A DNA stretch of 64,000 nucleotides from Ceratotherium simum simum (taxonomy: Eukaryota > Chordata > Mammalia > Perissodactyla > Rhinocerotidae). The stretch spans positions 8,216,644 to 8,280,643 of the forward strand of contig NW_004454195.1 in NCBI RefSeq assembly GCF_000283155.1, read 5' to 3'. The translations under genes and the position numbers were made by a program. Position 1 is the first letter of the stretch; each line of letters opens with the position of its first letter. Below the pieces are notes generated by a model. The model was not told the origin of the DNA and made no database searches. It saw only the letters and a program-made list of their open reading frames with translations. Shown here piece after piece: positions 32,399 through 44,934 of the stretch.

Positions 32399-32607
32399 CA
32401 GGGGTTGGCAAATTTTTACTGTAAAAGACCAGATAGTAAATATTTTAGGCATTGTGGGCCAGACAGTCTCTGTTGCAACTACTAAATACTGCTATTATAG
32501 AGTAAAAATTGCCATATACAATGTGTAAATTGTGTTCCAATAAAACTTTATTTACAAAACAGGTTTCAGCCAAATTTGACCTGTGGGTTATAGTTTGCTG
32601 ACCCCTG
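32399..32607. mobile_element. hAT-Charlie (MER1-group) MITE
   Basis: 14-bp terminal inverted repeats (caggggttggcaaa and caggggtcagcaaa) bound 209 bp. Interior blocks such as 'agatagtaaatattttaggc' and 'ccaataaaactttatttaca' are typical of this non-autonomous group. No clear 8-bp target duplication survives. I do not assign the exact subfamily. Confidence 0.82.
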
Positions 32608-35600
32608 GCCTTGGTGCTCCAATTGTTAACATTTTGCTAATTTTCCTCTTGTATAACGCTCTTTCCCCTTCTTTCTTTCTGATAGATAGATAGATACAGT
32701 CATATGTGCACATATTTTGCTGAATCGTGCAAGTTGCATATGTTGCATACATGATGACTCTTCACCCCTAAATTCTTTAGAACGGTTCCCAACCTTTTAT
32801 TTTGTCCTTCATAATGTTTACAATTTTTAAGACCATTTGTTAACCAGAATATCATTCAATATGAATTAATCTGATGGATTCCTGATGATTATATTCAGAA
32901 TCAATATTCTTGGCAGGAGTAATTTTTATGTGATAGTATGTCTCTCAGGCCTCACAGCCGGAGGCACATGATGTCATTTTGACTTATTATTGGTGACGTT
33001 AATTCCAATCACTTGGTTAAGATAGTGTTTGCCATTTTTCTCCATCGTAAACTTTTCTTTTTCTTTTGTAATTAATAAATAAACCTGTGAGTCAATACTT
33101 TCACACTGTGTGACTATTCAGTCCCCCAACCATCTTTTATCCAATGACTTTAGCATCTATTAATATTTTCTTGAATCAATTATTACTGTGGTAATTTATC
33201 CTCTTTTTTTCTTGCCTTATTGCACTGGCTAGGAAATATAATACAATGTTAAATAGGAATTGATAGTAGGAATCTGCATCTCTATCCTCATCTCAGAGGG
33301 AAAATGTTCTTTATTTCACCATTAAGAATGATATTTTGTAGTGACTATTATATAGAGAGAGTTTTTTTGTTTTTTTAAAGAATCATAAAAGGGTGTTGTA
33401 TTTTACTAAATTTTATCAAAAGTTTTTTGTTGCATCTATCAAGATAATGATATAATTTTTCTCCTTTTTTTTCTGTTAATGTTATGAATTGTGTTGATGG
33501 ATTTTTAAATTTTAAACCAATCTTGCATTCTTAGAATAGAATTTGCTGTTTAATTTCTAAATATTTGAGAATTTTTTACTTATATTTTTATTATTAATTC
33601 CTAGCTTAATTCCACTGTGGTCAGAAAACATATCCTGAATGATTAAAATCTCTGAATTTGTTTGACACCCACTTTATGAACCAGCAAATGGCTAATTATG
33701 ATAGATGTTTCTTATACATTTAAATATGTGTTCTGCTGCTGTTGGGTGTAGTGTTCCATATATCCCAAATGATTCAAGTTTGTTAATCATGTTGTTCAGC
33801 CTTTTTTATATCCTTACTGATATTTTTGCTGCTTATCTTTCAGTTACTGGGGGTGGGGGTGGAGGGTTAAATTGTCTCATTATGATTGAGAATTTGTCTA
33901 TTTTTCCTTTATTTCTGTCAAATTTTTCTTTATATATTCTGAAACCATGTTATTAAGTGCATAAAAATTTACAATTGTTATATATCTTTGTCCCTTTTTG
34001 TCTCTATTAATATTTCTTACCTTAAAGTCTACTTTGTCAGATATTGGTATAACTATGCCAACTTTCTTTTCCTTAGTATTTTTATAGTACCGTTTTTTCC
34101 ATCTTTTATATTCAACTTTTTTTCATTTGTATACTTAAAGGGTGTCTCTTATAAGTAGGATATAGTTGGACTTCATTTATTTTAATCCAGTTTGAAATAT
34201 TTTTCAATTGAATATTTAGTCTGTTTACATTTAATGTGATTACAGATACAGATATATTAAGGTTTATATTTACCATTTTATTATTTGTTCTCTATTTGCC
34301 TATATCTGTTCTATGGTTCTCCCTCTCTCCCTTCTTTCATTCTTTTGGACTCATCAAGTATTTCATCTTTCTATCTCCACCACCACCACACATTCGTATA
34401 CTACTAACATAAAGTAGTGTTTTTACCTTTTTATAGACAATAAGGCTTTAGAGCACTTTAACTCCATTTACCTCTTCCACCTTTTGTGTTATTATTGTCA
34501 TACATTTTAGTTTTGCATATATTTGAGCCCTATAAAATCTTCTTCTTATTGTTTTGTATGGTCAATATTTACATAGATTTACCCACATTTACCCACTTTT
34601 GTTTGCACTTCATTTCTACTTGCATTTATGTGTATCCACATGGGATCATTTTCCTTCTACCTAAAGTATTTCCTTCAGTATTTCTTTTATTACGGGTTTA
34701 CTGGTGACAGATTGTCTCCATTTCCTTTTATCTGTTAATGTGTTTATTTCACCCTTACTATTGAAAAAAAATTTTTTTTGACAGATAAAAAACTTTAGGT
34801 TGGCAGTTATTTTCTTTCCTTACTTGAAAAATGTCATTCCATTGTCTTCAGGTTTCCAACATTTCTAATACATCTCAATATTCTTTCTGAGATAATTTTT
34901 CATCTCTCTCCCTCTGAGAACAAATAGAGAATATGGGCAAAAATCTGTTTGAAGACATAAGATAGCTGCTAAGGCATTGAAGAATTATGGGGCCAAAATT
35001 TGGAAGCAAAAGGAAACTCAGAGAGCTGGAGTCAGTATTTGTGACTGCTTTCTCTTGGAGGCAGCTGTTGATTTCAGAGGAGACAGCTGAAAATCTAACA
35101 AGAGCTTTCCATTGACTCATAAAAGTAGGAGCACAAAAAATGAAGATTATGGCCTGCCAATGATGGGGAATACCCTGGGAACCCTCACCTAGGCTTTGGG
35201 TTGGGACCCAGAAGAACTATATCCTAAGAGAGAGGGTAAGCCAGAAATAGACCAGTTTTGAATCATCTCAATCTTTGATTGGATTAAGGTGATCTGGGAT
35301 TGCTAATGCCTTAGCCTAGCCTGTTAGAAGCAAATATAAGTCTCTGGAGGAAGATAATATCATCTAAAACCTAAAATCATCTTTACCATCTTTCACATGT
35401 AATGTTTCATACTTAATAAAAATTAACCAGTTACGTGAGGAGACTACATAACATAGCAAAAACACAAGAGAAATAATAAAAAATAGAAATAAATCTATAG
35501 ATAATGGAGTATCAGAAGAGGTTTAAAATATTCAGGAAATTTTTAAAAAGCAGATGAGAATTTTGACAGATGAAAGGAAAACATAAAAAAACCTCATGAT

Positions 35601-35769
35601 AATTTCAGAAGTAAAAAAATACAATAGTTGAAATTAAGAACTCATTGGATGAGTTTATTAGCAGATTAGAGTCAGATGAAAAGAGAATTAATAATTGGAA
35701 GATAAATCACAAGAAAATATCCATATTGAATCCCAGAGCAACAGCAGTAACAAAAATTGAAAAACACCA

Positions 35770-36144
35770 GGGGCCGGCCCCGTGGCTTAGCGGTTAAGTG
35801 CGCGCGCTCTGCTACTGGCAGCCTGGGTTCGGATCCCGGGTACACACCGACGCATTGCTTCTCTGGCCATGCTGAGGCTGTGTCCCACATACAGCAACTA
35901 GCAGGATGTGCAACTATGACATACAACTATCCACTGGGGCTTTGGGGAAAAAAAAACAAAAAAGGAGGAGGATTGGCAATAGATGGTAGCTCAGAGCTGG
36001 TCTTCCTCAGCAAAAAGAGGAGGATTANNNNNNNNNNNNNNNNNNNNNNNNNNNNNNNNNNNNNNNNNNNNNNNNNNNNNNNNNNNNNNNNNNNNNNNNN
36101 NNNNNNNNNNNNNNNNNNNNNNNNNNNAAAAAAAAAAAAAGAAA
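35770..36144 (+). mobile_element. ERE SINE, full-length head, containing an assembly gap
   Basis: It starts with 'ggggccggccccgtggctta', has a tRNA-like A box and the B-box 'ggttcggatcccggg' (35826-35840), then the ERE body and an A-rich tail. It is flanked by the 11-bp duplication gaaaaacacca at 35759-35769 and 36145-36155. The gap (36028-36127) lies before the poly-A tail. This is the best-preserved SINE here. Confidence 0.95.
36028..36127. other. Assembly gap (100 N)
   Basis: A placeholder run of exactly 100 N between the body and poly-A of a SINE. The true length is unknown. Confidence 0.99.
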
Positions 36145-36540
36145 GAAAAACACCAAAATATGAGACATAGAGCATAACAGTAAAAATGTCAACATATGTA
36201 TTATTGGAGTTCTGGAAGAAGAGGAGACAGATGATGAGGCAGAAGCAATATATGAGGAGATAGTGGCTGGGAATTAAAAACAATAGTAACCCTGAAAGAC
36301 ATCAAGCCACACATTTTAGAAATGCTAAAAACCTCAGGAAAGATAAATATAAAGAAAACCATATCTAAGCCCATCACAGTAAAACTGCTGAAAAAGAAGA
36401 AGAGAGAAAACATCTTGCAAGCAGCCAGCTGGGAAACAATAAGAGTAACAGTTGATTTTTCAGCAAAACAGTGGAAGCCAGGAGTCAGTAGGATGATACC
36501 TTCAAAGCTCTCAAATAAAATAACGAAATGCTGTTTTTGG

Positions 36541-36900
36541 CTGGACTCATCCAGACACGTGGAGCTGACTAGGGATGGCTCTGCTCCATTTGTCTCTCAT
36601 CCTCCTCCTGAGTCTAGCAGGCTAGTTTGAGAATGTTCTTCTCACGGTAATGGCAGAGACACAAGATAGCAGGCAGATACATGAAAGCTCCTTTTAAGCT
36701 TCTGCTCATGCCACATCTGTTAAGATCTCACTGGCCAAGGTAAATCACACGACTGAGCTCCTAATCAAGGAACAGGGGAGGATGTTCTGTCCTTGATAGG
36801 AAGGGCTATGAAGTCATATGGGAAAGTGCATGGCTGTAAGAAGGGGTAAAGAATTGGAGGCATCAGAGCAATGCACCACAAGGTAACTAGTGAAAAAGAG
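36541..36900 (-). repeat. MLT1-like LTR fragment (weak)
   Basis: Block order (ctcatcctcctcctgagtct, ttaagcttctgctcatgcca, 'tggccaaggtaaatcaca') parallels the LTR-like sequence at 43643-44100. Confidence 0.4.
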
Positions 36901-37885
36901 CTATCCAGAGAAGTGTTTGTAGCCTGTTTCTCTGGACAGAAGTGAATCAGGGACACCTACCTATATAATTCTAGCTGTTGTTCTGAACAAATATAAAGAG
37001 ATTAGGTAAGGGGTATGAAAAGTATTCAAACACTCTTTCAGTTTATACTTCCAGAAAGCAGATGCTTCATACCACAGATGCTATAACTAAACTCTAAGAG
37101 CAACTCCTCTCGAAGGACAGGAAGTAATTAGTGAAGGGAAAAACTTGTGTTTATGCTCTAAAACATGGGAGTGATGGTAAATTGGGATGAAGAAAAACAA
37201 TTACATATGGATTTGGTAACATCTTTGTTACCCAAAGCAGTATATGGAATTAAGTGAGAAGATTAAAAATATATATAGAAGTTATTCCTTCCCAGGCTTA
37301 GTATTACTAAACTGGAGCTATAGTCCAAAAAGAATATGGCAGAGAAGGCATAAAAATGATTCCAAATTAAACATGTTAAGACATCAAGGCCGTTTTTTTC
37401 CCTCTCTATTCAAGAAGAAGGAAACAAAGTAGATTCCAGGACATTGGGCTTGAATTACTTATACTTGCTTATGTAGGGATAGAGCAGAAGAAAATGGCCA
37501 GGACAAAAAGTAACTAGCCAAAGTGGTCCTCAGAGGGGTTTCCTGGGCATTAGAGGCAGTGGGAGGTAAAACGGTGCTTGTCAAACCAGCCCACGATGCA
37601 CCCTGAGCAGCAGCAACGCATACCCGCTGTCGGTCTGAGCTGGCTGCCCCAAGCATAAACTTCCTTTGAGACTTGTGTTCTCTTTAAAAATTCATGTGAA
37701 TTTTGTTTTCTACTGCATAATAAATACATGTTCATTTTTTAATAAAAATTTTGTTTTAACTTATGTTAAGGTAATATTCAAGATTTAGGAAGAAGTGGCA
37801 TATTTATGCTTTATATGGCTTTGAGTGTTTCCTGGCACACGAAGTTATCTCTTTTAGGACTGGGTAGTTCTGTTTAAGAACCTCA
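36901..37885. other. No gene or clear repeat recognised
   Basis: AT-rich with a short A+T run near 37265-37280. The 37459-37735 open frames lack recognisable domains. Confidence 0.4.
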
Positions 37886-38040
37886 GGTTGTAGTATTGGC
37901 TTGGGGGTCAGGAAGACTGGGTTCTACTCTTGTCTTTGCCCCTAGTTCCCTGCTAGTGTTGGAGAAGTGATTTGAACTGCCTAGCCCTCAGTTTTCTTGC
38001 CTGTAGGAGGAGATTAAGCTAGACCATCCTTCCAGTTCTG
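37885..38040 (+). repeat. MIR SINE fragment
   Basis: The 'tggcttgggggtcaggaaga', 'ctgggttctactcttg' and 'tgcctagccctcagttttct' blocks match a plus-strand MIR head and core. Confidence 0.65.
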
Positions 38041-39185
38041 AGCCTCCATGAATCTCTTCCAAGTAAGAGGCTAAGTTTAACCTTGGTATTGGCCTATGAG
38101 CAGACATGCTTCTTGTACTCCTCTACCATTACTCAGGCATGTCTGGGGCTCACTTTAATGACCCATCCTAGAGGATGGGAGCCAATTTTCCCTTACAAGC
38201 TGATCACACAGACTGGTAGAATCCACTTTACATACAACCAGGAATGGTTTCTCATTATAAGACAAAACAGAGGCAGCAAACAATGATAGGATAGGAAGGT
38301 ATGTACCCTAAACAATCAAACTAGAGACAATGCCAATAGAATTTTTTTCTTTGATATACCAAATTAACATACTCTTCATGGGGAGATCGATGGACTTTGG
38401 CCTACTAACAGATGCAGGGTTTTGTTTTGGGGTTTTTTTTCCGATTCCATCAGCTTTGAAACTGAGAATGGAAATGAGACACCTGCATTAATAAAACAAC
38501 AAGGTGGCGTTTGGATACTTAAACTAAACAAAAGAAATTGGACCTGGGAGTGAATTACTTATTTATGGCATCTCCTGGCAAGCTACTACCCTCTTATGAG
38601 GCCTGGGATGCTCTCTTTATATTGGTCCTTAAGGCAAGTGGGAAGGGCTCTGTGACGGTTTGTGGTTTATGTCAGTGGTGAGCTGGTAGTGGGGGGTCAT
38701 TTCGTCCAAAGCTTCCTTACAAGAAAGTGTCCTCCCTCCCCCTCTTTTCTTGAAGGGATTCTGAAATCCAGCTCATGATAAGCAGGAGATATGCTCAAGA
38801 ATATCATAATGTGATATATCCAGGAGGCAGTGACAAAATTTAAATCAGAGTGAAACAAGGCCAAAGGTCTTAATCAGCTCTGAAAAGGAGAAACTCCTGA
38901 GGAGCTGGTGGCAGCCTGATTTCTTGCATCTGTTATAACTGACCTGAGAAAAGCGTAAACGAGCACAGGGCATTCTCTGCCGAGGAGCTTGAAGTGCACG
39001 ATGACCTGAAGGCCCCATCCATCTCTGGTTTCTACTATCATCCCCCAAAACACCTACAGCCATTCTCATGTAACCTTGATTTAAATAAAGATCACCTTAA
39101 GTCAGATGTGATCTCACAGAACAGAAGTATTTCACAATCTCAAATAAATTCTTTTTAAAAAGTGTTTGCAGAACTACAAACTACT
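38041..39185. other. No gene or repeat recognised
   Basis: Mixed-composition intergenic sequence. The minus-strand frame at 38845-39069 has no known product. Confidence 0.45.
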
Positions 39186-39188
39186 TCT

Positions 39189-39450
39189 TTTTTTTTTTTT
39201 TGCAGGGAAGGATTCCTCCTGAGCTAACATCTGTTGCCAGTCTTCCTCTTTTTAAAATTTTCTCCCCAAAGCCCCCCAGTGTATGGTTGTATCTCCTAGT
39301 TGTAGGTCCTTCTAGTTCTTCTGTGTGAGCCACCACCACAGCATGGCAACTGACAGACCAGTGGTGTGGTCCCACAACCGGGAAGCGAACCCACGCTGCC
39401 AAAATGGTGAGAGTGCCAAACTTTAACTGCTAGAGCATCAGGGCTGGCTC
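39189..39450 (-). mobile_element. ERE SINE
   Basis: The poly-T start (inverse poly-A tail) is followed by 'gagctaacatctgttgccag', 'ccaccaccacagcatggcaa', an inverted B-box-like 'aaccgggaagcgaaccca' and the inverted head ending 'gggctggctct'. It is degraded and I found no clear target duplication. Confidence 0.85.
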
Positions 39451-40990
39451 TCAAGTAAATTTTTAAAAGAGTTTTTATGTATATGCACATATGCACTATG
39501 AAACATAAGTCTTGTTATTGTCTCCAAGTTTACTTAAACACAAACTCATTGTTGTTGCATATGGGTGCATTCCCATATGGAAAGCATTTATATGGACACC
39601 CACAGCTTTTGTCTTGCTATAAAATCAATTCTGCCATAGAGCGTTTTCTCCTTGTCTTGTAACTAGGGAGAAAGGGTCAGATTTTAAGAGGGATAGAAGA
39701 AAATCCCACAGAAGAAAGGCTAGCCTCCCCAGCAGCACTTTACCAAGAAGTCGTGCTTTCCCACTCTGATCTATAAAGGTATGATCAGTAACCGCCTCAC
39801 GGTGCTGACAACAGAGCATAGTGGGATCCAACATCAAGGAGAGATCAAAGGATCCTGGGGACCTGAGAGTCAGAGGGTATTAGAGATGTGACCGTCAGAC
39901 ACAAAGCCTGATGGGTCAGCGTGGCTACTGGCTTCTTAGGCAGGAGAGCCAGCAAGACCAGAAAGATTTAAACCCTAAGATCATTGCTTGTTGATAAGGC
40001 CCAAGATAGAATTCCTGATGGGGGGGCGCCCTTCACCCCACTTCAGCAGCCCCTGATATGGCTGCCATACCAATGCTCTGTCACTTCCGCTAAACCTCTC
40101 CTGAAAATGGTTGCTTCTAGTTATCCAAGGTGACCAGCCCCACACCTGGCTGTGCTTTCCTCTGTAGCTGTCCTGGCTCAGGATCAATTCTTTCAAGCAA
40201 GCTCTCATCACCACCCATAGTTTTCTCTTCCCTATGATGCCACCCACCTCAGCCAATCCGGTCAATCTCTCATCTAAGCTGAGTGCAGCCATTCATGTCT
40301 TCTGTTCCTATTCCTGAGGTGAAAAATGCTTCTGGAAAAAAAACCCCAAACCAAAAGCAAAACCTAAGCCAAAAAGTAGATTAGGGCTGGCTCCACACCA
40401 TTGTCGAATTTCTAGCCTCTTCTTGTTTTCTCATCCCTGCCCAGCAAATTTACCCATTTCCCAAGGCAGCAATTTCAGAACATTGTTTATCTCAAGTCCT
40501 GAATCTACCCTGAGCCTGTCACTCTCAGCAGAAGACTTAGACTCCTGCTTCACAGAGAACAATAAAGGTCATGGATTCCTTCAAGTTGCCTCCCTCCAAC
40601 TCTCCCTGCAGCCATCTTTTCTTTTTCTCCTAAGAAAGTTGTTTCCCTGTCCCCCTCCAAGGCTTGTCTCTACATAAACTCTCAATTCTAAACCCCCTCT
40701 TTTTCGGTACTTGTTTTAACAATTATTTTTTCTCTTCTATGTTTTCAATAACGATATTTAATCTTCCCTCATTCTATTAACATACTCAAATCCCCACCAT
40801 TATTTAAAAATCTTCTCTGCCTCTCTTCTTTCTTCTGTGGTCACTCCCAGCTTTTCTCCTTCTCTTCACCACCTCACGTAACAATGTTTATATTTTCTGC
40901 CTTTGCTTCCTTATCTCCCATTTTCTCAACTCACTGTGGCCTGCCACTAACCTCATCATGCTAATGGAAAGGCATTGTCAGTGGTCACAC
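39451..40990. other. No gene or clear repeat recognised
   Basis: 39451-40320 has open frames up to 103 codons on the minus strand with no domain. 40400-40980 is strongly C/T-rich and could be a very old inverted LINE, but I cannot support a name. Confidence 0.35.
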
Positions 40991-40999
40991 CTGGATTAA

Positions 41000-41510
41000 T
41001 TTCTGTATCTTTCCTCTCAGTGATGTAGGAGGAAATACCAACGTCCTTGCTTGACAGATTGTAGTAGACACTGTTGTAACCACGAAGATCCCCCCTTCAG
41101 GACCAAAGCACTGTTTCCTAGCTGCTGTGAGTGTCACCTGCCTAGGGCTTCCCCAGTAACTGCTCTCAGCAAAAGGGAGCTGCCTCAATCAAGGTTGCTC
41201 TCCTCTCCAGAGGCAGCCTGCATTTGCTGACTTTTCCATCTAGAGGCAATACAGGGGCCCCTTGCCTCAGTGAAGGACATCTTTGAAGAACCATCCAAGC
41301 TTCAAATCTTTCCATGAGATTGACTGAGGTCTTTCTTAAAACTTTATTGCAAGTTTAATTCCTCCAGCGCGAGAAATTTCTGCCCAATCTGGCTTTCTCC
41401 CCTTCCCCAACAGCCGTGGCTTCTGAGAGCACTCCCAATAAACTTCCTCCAAGTAAACGTCTATCTCAGAGTCTATTTCCTGGGCAACTTGATGTAAGAC
41501 ACAGAGGACA
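41000..41510 (+). mobile_element. Probable LTR, unclassified
   Basis: Its 3' part has the LTR-like order 'cactcccaataaacttcctc' (AATAAA at 41437-41442), 'ctatctcagagtctatttcc', 'tgggcaacttgatgtaagac'. Upstream to about 41000 appears to be the same element. No internal retroviral sequence follows. Confidence 0.4.
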
Positions 41511-41794
41511 CTAATGATTTTCCCAGAAAAACTGATAATAGAGTCAGGAATCCCTCACTCTTAATCCCAGCCTCTACCTATCAGACAGCTTTGCTGGCAC
41601 ATAATGACCCAGGGAGCTTTGATCAGGTTGAATCCAAAAATGTAATTTTGCCCAGGCCACAAATGCAGTGAAGTCCCAGTTTCTAGGGTTTTTGTTCAAT
41701 TTCCTCATTTTCTAGAATAACTTTTATTTTGAATGATACTGGACCAAAGTTTCTTCCTTGGAACCATAGTCAAATTTCTGGGAATTAAATTTTT

Positions 41795-42303
41795 TTTAAT
41801 ACTTTATTGATTTATTGATCAATTCTGACTTTGATCTACATAGCACATTTATCCAATGTTTAACTTACTCAGATTTCCCCCCTAAAACAAGTAACAAACT
41901 CCTAATTCATATTTTTAGGTTCATATTTCAACTTCTAGAGTAAATCACCCTCTAAACATTGTAACATTCTGAAGATGGAACATTTTTTTTATATTGATGT
42001 CTTAATAGTTTATAACATTGTGAAATTTTGGTTGTACATTATTGTTTTTCAGTCACCATATACATGCCTCCTTTCACCCCTTATGCCCACCCCCAACCCC
42101 CTTGCCCCTGGTAACCACCATACAGTTCTCTCTGTCCGTGTGTTCATTTATATTCCACATATGAGTGAAATCATGTGATCTTTGTCTTTCTCTCTCTGGC
42201 TTATTTCACTTAACATAATATCCTCCAGGTCCATCCATGTTGTTGCAAATGCGACGATTTGTCTTTTTTATGGCTGAGTAGTATTCCATTGTGTGTTTAT
42301 ATA

Positions 42304-42335
<32 letters not shown>

Positions 42336-43192
42336 CACACCACATCTTCTTGATCCAATCATCAGTCAAGGGACACTTAGGTTGCTTCTACTTCTTGGCT
42401 ATAGTGAATAATCTGCAATGAACCTAGGGGTGCATAAGCCTCTTTGGATTGTTGATATCAGGTTCGTTGGATAGATTCCCAGTAGTGGGATAGCTGGATC
42501 ATAGAGTATTTCTATTTTTAATTTTTTGAGGAATCTCCATACTGTTTTCCATAAAGGCTGCACCGGTTTGCATTCCCACCAGCAGTGAATGAGGGTTCCC
42601 ATTTCTCCACATCTTCTCCAGCATTTGTTGTTTTTTATCTTGGTGATTATAGCCATTCTAACAGGTGTAAGGTGATATCTTAGTGTTGTTTTGATTTGCA
42701 TTTCCCTGATGATTAGTGATGTTGAATATCTTTTCATATGCCTGTTGGCCATCTGTATATCTTCTTTGGAGAAGTGTTTGTTCATTTCCTCTGCCCATTT
42801 TTTGGTCAGGTGTTTTGTTGTTCGGTTGTGTGAGTTCTTTATATATTATGGAGATTAACACCTTGTTGGATATATGTTTTGCAAATATTTTCTCCCAGCT
42901 GGTGAGTTGTATATTCATTTTGATCCTGGTTTCATTTGTCTTGTAGAAGCTCTTTAATCTGATAAAGTCCCACTTGCTTATTTTTTCTTTAGTTTCCTCT
43001 ATCTGAGTAGACACGGCATCCAAAAAGATTCCTTTATGACCAATGTCAAATAGTGTGTTGCCTATATTTTCTTCTAGGAGTTTTATAGTTTCAGGTCTCA
43101 CCTTCAGGTCTTCGATCCATTTTGAGTTAATTTTTTGTGAATGGTGATAGCAGATGGTCCACTTTCATTCTTTTGCATGTGGCTGTCCAGTT
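41795..43192 (-). mobile_element. 5'-truncated L1 with ORF2 C-terminal remnant
   Basis: A 20-bp direct repeat (41775-41794 and 43193-43212, both starting tttctgggaattaaat) flanks this 1.4-kb insertion, showing target-primed integration. Minus-strand frames at 42658-43101 and 42399-42785 encode the L1 ORF2 C-terminal region (for example [10 protein letters not shown] and [20 protein letters not shown]), broken by a frameshift. A TA repeat (42298-42340) lies within the 3' part. It is better preserved than the other L1s here, so probably younger. Confidence 0.92.
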
Positions 43193-43642
43193 TTTCTGGG
43201 AATTAAATTTTTAATGACACCTCTATCTCAATGATGTGCTCCTTTTTAGAGAAGCTGTGTCCTTCTCTGTACCCTCCCCTTTTTTTGGTTCCTGCCCCAT
43301 TAAGTCCTCAAAGATTTGCTCTATGGTGAAAGTTTTAGCTTCTCCAAGTCTCCACAGTACCATTCTGTGAGCAGCACAGAATTAAATGGAGTTCTTGGTT
43401 CCACTTTGATATGGACTGCCAGAATTGATGGAGACACTAGTGACTAAAAATATGCCATTTATTAGGATCATAGAATATATACTTTTTTGGCTAGATTTAA
43501 ATTATTTTAATATGTCCACTTTGAGAGTATTTGAGGGTGGATAACTATTCTAATCTTGAGCAAATTTTGCCTTCCTTAATTCCAAAATATATTCCATATC
43601 CAAATTTTTCTGCCCATATATTTTCTAGCATATATATGCATT

Positions 43643-44100
43643 GTTTAACACTGAGTAACAAGCACTCTAAAAATGTAGTAGCTTTAAACAACGACCAGTT
43701 ATTGTTTCTTACCTGTCCTTGGTTTGCCTGGACATTTCTGCTGATCTGGACTGGGCTCCATTGACCTCTGCTGGGCTTGCTTATGCATCTATACTCAACC
43801 TAAGAGTTGGTTTGGGGCTGGCTGATCTAGCGGGGCCACAACTGGGAAGAAGCAGCTCTGGTCCATGTGGTCTCTCCTCCTCCAGCAGGCAGCTAGCCTG
43901 GGCCTGTTCTCCTGGCATGGCAGGGCTCCAGAAGCAAGCAGGACTAACTATGCTGGAGAGCAAGCCCGAGTACACAGGCCCTTTGCAAACCTCTGCTTGC
44001 ATCACATTGCTCAGAGCCCAGATTCAGAATGGAAGAGGATAATAAATTATAGACCAAAGGGTTTGGATCCTGGAGGCCGTTAATTGAGGCCGTTCATGCT
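43643..44100 (-). repeat. MLT1-like LTR
   Basis: It has inverted MLT1-like block order: 'tagtagctttaaacaacgac', 'ctcctcctccagcaggcagc', 'cctctgcttgcatcaca'. The overlapping open frames here are chance products of its GC-rich sequence. Confidence 0.5.
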
Positions 44101-44625
44101 TGCATTCTACCACACGGGGCCAAGTCACTATCAGGTCCTGACTCGATGGCTCCAGCAGCCCCCATTATAACTGTTACCCTCCTTCTACTTTGATGCCCAC
44201 AGCCCAGTCCCCACGTTACAGCCAGATCATCTTTTAAAAACATCTATCAGATCATGTCACTCGCCTGCTCAGAGCCCTTTAGTGGCTTCCCATTGCGCTT
44301 AGACTAAGATCCAAATGCCTTACCATGGCTGCCAGGTTGTAAAGGATCTAATGGCCCCTCCCATCTCTGTGCCCTCGTGCTGTCACTGCTCTCCCCCTTG
44401 CCCAGTCTGCTCAGCCATTCTGCTGTTCCCTCTGCTCCTCCAACCTCACGGATCTTGTCCTTGGTGCTCTCTCTGTCAGGCATGCTTTGCCCCAGGTGTC
44501 TGGATGGCAGACTTCTTATCTCTCAACTCATATATGCTGTCCCCACAGATCTAAGGTAATCTAAGGGAAAATAGCTGTGCCCTTTCCCCCCATGGCACAA
44601 GCTCTATCTTATTACCCCTTTTGTA

Positions 44626-44885
44626 ATTTTGGTTTGTTTGTTTTTTTTTGGTGAGGAAGATTGACCCTGAAGCTAACATCTGTTGCCAATTTTCCTCTTT
44701 GCTTGAGGAAGATTGACCCTGAGCCAACATCTGTGCCAATCTTCCTCCATTTTTGTATGTGGGACACTGCCACAGCATTTCTTGATGAGCGGTGTGTAGG
44801 TTCGCATCTGGGATCCAAACCCATGAACCCCAGGCCTCCAAAGCAGAGCGTGCGAACCCAACCACCAGGCCAATGGCCGGCTCCT
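44626..44885 (-). mobile_element. ERE SINE in L2 (first)
   Basis: A 9-bp duplication ccttttgta (44617-44625, 44886-44894) brackets an inverted ERE: T-rich start, two 'gaggaagattgaccctga' units, 'gccacagcatttcttgatga', and the inverted head ending 'aatggccggctc'. The gaggaagattgaccctga segment is duplicated within it. Confidence 0.93.
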
Positions 44886-44934
44886 CCTTTTGTACTTTTT
44901 ATAGCACTTAGCATCTGAAATTATTATGCTTTTT

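Larger units (their letters stand above)
30690..34865 (-). repeat. L1M element, degraded, with nested insertions
   Basis: Inverted L1 sequence throughout. ORF2 3' part is at 31224-31612 ('tgcaccaatttacattccca' near 31337) and RT-region pieces at 33210-33560. Endonuclease-region sequence is at 33600-34230 (near 33612 'ccactgtggtcagaaaacat'), with 5' sequence beyond. It is interrupted by an MLT1-like LTR and a hAT MITE. Confidence 0.65.
34870..36540 (+). repeat. L1M 5' UTR and ORF1-like region, split by an ERE
   Basis: 5' UTR-like sequence ('gattaaggtgatctgggatt' near 35283) leads into A-rich ORF1-like sequence (35520-35758). This continues after the ERE at 36156 and reaches 'aaaacagtggaagccaggag' near 36464. 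It ends abruptly near 36540. Confidence 0.65.

Noticed and set aside
35770..35850. A tRNA gene
   Set aside because: The A- and B-box-like parts belong to the tRNA-derived head of an ERE SINE, followed by the SINE body and poly-A.
42399..43101. A possible protein-coding gene on the minus strand
   Set aside because: It is the C-terminal part of L1 ORF2, frameshifted, inside an insertion with a target duplication.
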